DNA from: Burkholderiales bacterium
Lineage (GTDB): Bacteria > Pseudomonadota > Gammaproteobacteria > Burkholderiales > Burkholderiaceae_C
Length of the DNA: 35,705 nucleotides
NCBI GenBank assembly: GCA_003963075.1
Contig: RXJV01000021.1
Location: forward strand, 1 to 35,705
Direction: 5' to 3'
Shown here: positions 32,193 through 35,705 of the stretch, piece after piece
Layout of the letters: each line of letters opens with the position of its first letter
Position numbering within the stretch: position 1 is the first letter of the stretch
The notes under the pieces: model-generated
Databases searched by the model: none
What the model was told of the DNA's origin: nothing
Seen by the model: the letters and a program-made list of their open reading frames with translations, nothing else
Made by a program: the position numbers and the translations under genes

Positions 32193-33347
32193 TCAGCCTT
32201 TCAAGAGCTCGCGCCCGATGATGAGTTGCTGCACTTCGCTGGCGCCTTCGTAGATGCGCAGCGCCCGGATCTCGCGGTAGAGGGATTCGACGATCTCGCC
32301 GCGGCGCACGCCCCGGCCGCCGAAGAGCTGCACCGCCGCGTCGATCACGCGCTGCGCGCCCTCGGTGGCCATCAGCTTGGCCATGGCGGCTTCCTTGGTG
32401 ATCGTGCGGCCCTGGTCGCGCAGCCAGGCGGCGCGGTAGACCAGCAGGGCCGAGGCCTCCACCGTGCAGGCCATGTCGGCCAGCTTGGCCTGCGTCAGCG
32501 GCAGGTCGGCCAGCCGCGCGCCGAACATCGGCCGGGCCTTCGCCTGGGCCAGGCCCTCCTGCAGCGCGCGGCGGGCAAAGCCGAGCGCCGCCGCTGCCAC
32601 CGAGGTGCGGAATACATCGAGCGTGCGCATCGCCAGCTTGAAGCCCTCGCCCGGCGCCCCCAGCATCTGGCGCTTCGGCACGCGGCAGTTCGTGAAGCGC
32701 AGGCGCGCGAGCGGATGCGGCGCGATGACATCGATGCGCTCGGCAATCTCGAAGCCGGGCAGGCCGGCGTCGACGATGAAGGCCGAGATGCCGCGCGAGC
32801 CGCGCACCGTCCCGGGGGCCGCTTCACCCTCTCCCGTGCGGGCGAACAGCACGTAGAAGTCGGCGATGCCGCCGTTGGAAATCCAGGTCTTCTCGCCGTT
32901 GAGCAGGTAGTCGTCGCCCTCGGCCGTGGCGGTGCATTGCATCGCCGCCACGTCCGAGCCGGCCTCGGGTTCCGACAGCGCAAACGCGGCCAGCACCTCG
33001 CCCCGCGCCACCCGCGGCAGGTAGTGGGCCCGCTGCGCCGCCGTGCCCGCCAGCGAGATCGCGCCCGAGCCCAGGCCCTGCATCGCAAAGGCGAAGTCGG
33101 CCAGGCCGTCGTGGGCGGCCAGGGTCTCGCGGATCAGGCATATCGCGCGGGTGTCGATGGCCTCGCCCTCGCCGGCCACGGCATGCCGCAGCCAGCCGGC
33201 GGCCCCGAGCTGGGCGACCAGCGCGCGGCATTGGGTGTCGACATCGGCGTCGTGGTCGACATGCAGATGCTCGGCGCACCAGGCGTCCAGCGCCGCGGCC
33301 AGCTCGCGGTGCTTGGCGTCGAAGAAGGGCCAGTCGAGGTGCTCCAT
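32193..33347 (-). CDS. Acyl-CoA dehydrogenase
   Basis: FAD-dependent dehydrogenase of 384 residues. Family signatures: [15 protein letters not shown] (about 117-131), [16 protein letters not shown] (about 150), [20 protein letters not shown] (about 345) and the C-terminal [16 protein letters not shown] with the region of the catalytic glutamate. It would dehydrogenate an alicyclic or ring-opened acyl-CoA after the initial ring attack. It is separated by 1 base from the hydratase-like gene upstream and from the ligase gene downstream. The exact substrate is not determinable from sequence. Confidence 0.92.
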   Translation of the reverse strand: MEHLDWPFFDAKHRELAAALDAWCAEHLHVDHDADVDTQCRALVAQLGAAGWLRHAVAGEGEAIDTRAICLIRETLAAHDGLADFAFAMQGLGSGAISLAGTAAQRAHYLPRVARGEVLAAFALSEPEAGSDVAAMQCTATAEGDDYLLNGEKTWISNGGIADFYVLFARTGEGEAAPGTVRGSRGISAFIVDAGLPGFEIAERIDVIAPHPLARLRFTNCRVPKRQMLGAPGEGFKLAMRTLDVFRTSVAAAALGFARRALQEGLAQAKARPMFGARLADLPLTQAKLADMACTVEASALLVYRAAWLRDQGRTITKEAAMAKLMATEGAQRVIDAAVQLFGGRGVRRGEIVESLYREIRALRIYEGASEVQQLIIGRELLKG

Positions 33348-33348
33348 C

Positions 33349-34188
33349 TCAGTTGCCTTCGAAGCTCGGCTTCTGCTTGGCCGCGAAGGCTACAAACGCG
33401 CGGTGGAAGTCCTGGGTCAGCATGCACAGCGCCTGGGCCTGGGCCTCGGCCTCGATCGCCTCGTCCACGCCCATGGACCACTCCTGGTGCAGCATGCGCT
33501 TGGTCATCGCATGCGCGAAGCTGGGGCCCGCCGCGATCTCGCCGGCCCAGGCCAGGGCCTCGACCAGCAGCTGGTCGGGCTCGGCAAGGCGGTTGAGCCA
33601 ACCCCAGGCCAGGCCCTCCTCGCCGCCCAGGCTGCGGCCGCTGTAGAGCAGGTCAGACGCGCGGCCCTGGCCAACGATGCGCGGCAGCAGCGCGCAGGCG
33701 CCCATGTCGCAGCCGGCCAGGCCCACACGGGTGAACAGGAAGGCCGTCTTGCTGCGCGCCGTGCCCACGCGCAGGTCCGAGGCCATGGCCATGATGGCGC
33801 CCGCGCCGGCGCAGACACCATCCACCGCCGCGATGAGGGGCTGCGGGCAGGCGCGCATGGCCTTGACGAGATCTCCCGTCATGCGCGTGAAGGCCAGCAG
33901 CTCGGGCGCGGTCATGCCCGTCAGCGGGCCGATGATTTCGTGCACGTCGCCGCCGGAGCAGAAGTTGCCGCCAGCGCCCTGCACGACGATGGCCTTGACG
34001 TCCTCGACATAGGCCAGCGTGCGGAACAGGTCGCGCAGCTCGGCATAGCTCTCGAAGGTGAGCGGATTCTTGCGCTCGGGCCGGTTGAGCGTGACGAAGC
34101 CGACCGCGCCCTGCTGCTGCCACAGAAAATGCTGGGGCGCGTAGCCGGCGAGGCTGCGCTGGTTACCCGAGGCCAGATGGGGGTTCAT
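33349..34188 (-). CDS. Enoyl-CoA hydratase-like protein
   Basis: Crotonase-fold protein of 279 residues. Oxyanion-hole segments are [13 protein letters not shown] and [16 protein letters not shown]. The two glutamates of classical enoyl-CoA hydratases appear replaced: the GGGCEL position reads GAGAIM, and the PEI..G position reads [20 protein letters not shown], so the chemistry is probably not simple hydration; ring hydrolysis or isomerisation are possibilities. The ATG overlaps the MarR stop (ATGA). It belongs to the 2-aminobenzoyl-CoA operon between the regulator and the dehydrogenase. Confidence 0.87.
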   Translation of the reverse strand: MNPHLASGNQRSLAGYAPQHFLWQQQGAVGFVTLNRPERKNPLTFESYAELRDLFRTLAYVEDVKAIVVQGAGGNFCSGGDVHEIIGPLTGMTAPELLAFTRMTGDLVKAMRACPQPLIAAVDGVCAGAGAIMAMASDLRVGTARSKTAFLFTRVGLAGCDMGACALLPRIVGQGRASDLLYSGRSLGGEEGLAWGWLNRLAEPDQLLVEALAWAGEIAAGPSFAHAMTKRMLHQEWSMGVDEAIEAEAQAQALCMLTQDFHRAFVAFAAKQKPSFEGN

Positions 34189-34664
34189 GGGATGTCCTTC
34201 AGATGGGTCTTGAGCTGAGCCAGCAGGGCGTAGACCTCGGTCTTCTGCGCCGGCGTCCAGCCCGCGAACAGCTCGACGATCCAGCCCTCGTGGGTGGCGG
34301 CCATGCGCTTGAACTGGCGCCGGCCCTGGGGCGTGAGCTTGACGATGAAGCTGCGCCGGTCCTCGGGGCGGGTCTCGCGCACGACCAGGCCTTCGGCTTC
34401 GAGCTGGTCGGTGATGCCGGTCACGTTGCCGCCGGTCACCATCAGCCGCTGCGACAGCTCGCGCATCGTCAGGCCGTCGGGGTGGCGTTCGAGCTGGGCC
34501 AGCAGGTCAAAGCGCGGCAGCGTGGTGCCGAACTCGGCGCGCAGGCGCTGGCGGATCTGGTCTTCCACGCGCGTGGTGCAGGACAGCAGCCGCAGCCACA
34601 GGCGCAGGGCCTGGTGGTCGTCGGCGGACGCGCGGGTTTCGAGGTCCAGGGGTTCCGAGCTCAT
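34185..34664 (-). CDS. MarR-family regulator inside the catabolic operon
   Basis: Winged-helix regulator of 159 residues: [20 protein letters not shown], the recognition helix [20 protein letters not shown] and the wing [17 protein letters not shown]. MarR proteins in aromatic-CoA operons usually sense the aryl-CoA and derepress; here it is encoded in the middle of the operon, so it would be co-induced with the enzymes. The ATG at 34664 shares a base with the SDR stop (TGATG) and has GGAG upstream. No operator can be assigned because the operon promoter lies beyond the window. Confidence 0.9.
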   Translation of the reverse strand: MSSEPLDLETRASADDHQALRLWLRLLSCTTRVEDQIRQRLRAEFGTTLPRFDLLAQLERHPDGLTMRELSQRLMVTGGNVTGITDQLEAEGLVVRETRPEDRRSFIVKLTPQGRRQFKRMAATHEGWIVELFAGWTPAQKTEVYALLAQLKTHLKDIP

Positions 34665-35395
34665 CACATCGTCTCCCCGCCATCCACGGCGATGGCCTGG
34701 CCGTTGACGCCCGGGCTGTGGATCAGCCAGGCCACGGTGGCGGCCACCTCGTCGGGCTGGATCAACCGGCCCTGCGGGTTGGCCCGGGCGAGCTCGGCGC
34801 GCGCTTCGCTCGCCGTGCGGCCGGTCTTGGCGACGATGTTGTCGATGGCGCTGGCGACGATGTCGGTCTCGGTGTAGCCGGGGCAGACGGCATTGACCGT
34901 CACGCCCTTGGCCGCCACCTCCAGGGCCAGCGCCCGCGTGAGGCCCAGCACGCCATGCTTGGCCGCGCAGTAGGCCGCCACATAGGCATAGCCCTTCAGC
35001 GCCGCCGTGCTGGCCACGTTGACGATGCGGCCCTGCCGGCGGGCCAGCATGCCGGGCAGCACCGCGCGGCTGCAGAGGAAGGTGCCGGTGAGGTTGACGT
35101 TGAGCAGGCGCTGCCAGAGGTCCAGCGAGGTCTTGCTGAACGGCGCCGTCTCGACCTGGCCGGCGTTGTTGATGAGGAAGTCCACCTCGCCCACGGCCGC
35201 AAAGGCCGCGGCGACGCTGGCTTCGTCCGCCACATCGCAGACCTGGACTGCCGCATCGCCGAGCACCGCCTGCTGGGCGCGCAGCCGGTCGAGGTGGCGG
35301 CCCATCAGCGTGACCCGCAGCCCGTCGGCCCGCAGCCGCTGCGCCACCGCGGCACCGATGCCGCTGCCGCCGCCGGTGATGACCGCATGCTTCAT
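34664..35395 (-). CDS. Short-chain dehydrogenase/reductase
   Basis: NAD(P)-dependent oxidoreductase of 243 residues. Cofactor motif ITGGGSGIG (about 6-14), NNAG (about 80), active-site Ser in VASTAALKG and Tyr/Lys in YCAAK (about 150), then [14 protein letters not shown]. In the 2-aminobenzoyl-CoA pathway this would be the 3-hydroxyacyl-CoA dehydrogenase-type step. It overlaps the monooxygenase/reductase gene by four bases (ATGA) and the MarR gene by one, so all are translated together. The substrate is inferred. Confidence 0.92.
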   Translation of the reverse strand: MKHAVITGGGSGIGAAVAQRLRADGLRVTLMGRHLDRLRAQQAVLGDAAVQVCDVADEASVAAAFAAVGEVDFLINNAGQVETAPFSKTSLDLWQRLLNVNLTGTFLCSRAVLPGMLARRQGRIVNVASTAALKGYAYVAAYCAAKHGVLGLTRALALEVAAKGVTVNAVCPGYTETDIVASAIDNIVAKTGRTASEARAELARANPQGRLIQPDEVAATVAWLIHSPGVNGQAIAVDGGETM

Positions 35396-35705
35396 ACGCC
35401 CAGCGCCTTGTTGGCCTGCTCGGCCGCGGCCACGCTGCCGCCGCGCAGGCGCTCGAACTCGCGCTCCAGCGGCGCCTTGCCGGACCGGTAGGGCGCGGGC
35501 CAGTCCAGGCCGATGGGCCCGCGGTAGCCGATGCGCGCGGCCTCGGCCAGCGTCCAGGCCGGGTGGGCCAGATGCGGGCGGCCGATGGCGCAGAGGTCGG
35601 CCCGCCCCGACGCGATGATGCTGTTGACGTGGTCGGCCTCGGAGATCGCACCGACCGCCATCGTCGCGATGCCGACGCGGTTGCGAATGCCCTCGGCCAG
35701 GGGCG
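35392..35705 (-). CDS. 2-aminobenzoyl-CoA monooxygenase/reductase-type protein, C-terminal end (partial)
   Basis: The gene runs in from beyond the right edge; only about the last 104 residues are seen. The sequence [20 protein letters not shown] then [20 protein letters not shown] and [12 protein letters not shown] is the end of an old-yellow-enzyme-like reductase domain as found at the C-terminus of bifunctional 2-aminobenzoyl-CoA monooxygenase/reductase (also annotated salicylyl-CoA 5-hydroxylase/oxidoreductase). Known members dearomatise the CoA ester using O2 and NADH. The N-terminal flavin monooxygenase half must be checked outside the window. A stand-alone OYE is an alternative, but the gene context favours the fusion. 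Confidence 0.78.
   Translation of the reverse strand, partial: PLAEGIRNRVGIATMAVGAISEADHVNSIIASGRADLCAIGRPHLAHPAWTLAEAARIGYRGPIGLDWPAPYRSGKAPLEREFERLRGGSVAAAEQANKALGV

Noticed and set aside
1-35705. CRISPR arrays, tRNA and rRNA genes
   Set aside because: Reading through, I saw no regularly spaced repeats and no tRNA or rRNA signature sequences; a search program could still find a short tRNA that I missed.

Overview
The window is about 70% G+C with dense genes, start/stop overlaps of the ATGA type and GTG starts. A PEP-CTERM protein, an Azoarcus-type 2-aminobenzoyl-CoA operon and a Xanthomonas/Caulobacter-type TonB receptor with tryptophan-halogenase-like partners point to a betaproteobacterium of the order Burkholderiales, perhaps near Roseateles/Pelomonas/Rubrivivax. 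That placement is inferred from gene content only.

Layout. (1) 133-2177 (-): a TctD/TctE-like two-component pair. (2) 2407-3294 (+): an exported PEP-CTERM protein. (3) 3642-10060 (+): an operator palindrome, a TetR repressor and a complete RND efflux pump (outer-membrane lipoprotein, adaptor, permease) in one tight operon. (4) 10108-21893: a beta-glucan (probably laminarin-type) utilisation locus. A GH1 beta-glucosidase and a GH16 lipoprotein run on the minus strand. A LacI-family regulator, a 999-residue TonB-dependent receptor and then a translationally coupled set (flavin-dependent halogenase 1, SapC-like protein, cupin_8/JmjC-like protein, halogenase 2) run on the plus strand. Copies of the palindrome TGAAAGCGCTTTCA sit at the GH1 start and at the receptor promoter and tie both arms to the LacI regulator. 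The receptor is separated from the halogenase genes by a series of inverted repeats ending in an intrinsic terminator.

(5) 21894-24279: a leader region that folds like a transcription attenuator, then a second-type elongation factor G gene. (6) 24280-27240: a recombination scar. It holds three small exported proteins of unknown role, a broken IS110-family transposase whose middle is replaced by a patch matching a nearby GH35 beta-galactosidase remnant, and a degenerate second copy of the EF-G C-terminus joined to that transposase. (7) 27272-29557: truD and two VOC-fold proteins. (8) 29755-35705 (-): an eight-gene operon with 0-4 base spacings for CoA-dependent aerobic breakdown of 2-aminobenzoate (anthranilate), running in from beyond the right edge: monooxygenase/reductase C-terminus, SDR, MarR regulator, enoyl-CoA-hydratase-like protein, acyl-CoA dehydrogenase, CoA ligase, thioesterase, RidA.

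The least understood parts are the halogenase/SapC/cupin set attached to a glycan receptor, the EF-G leader, and the chimeric IS110/GH35/EF-G scar. No tRNA, rRNA or CRISPR array was seen.
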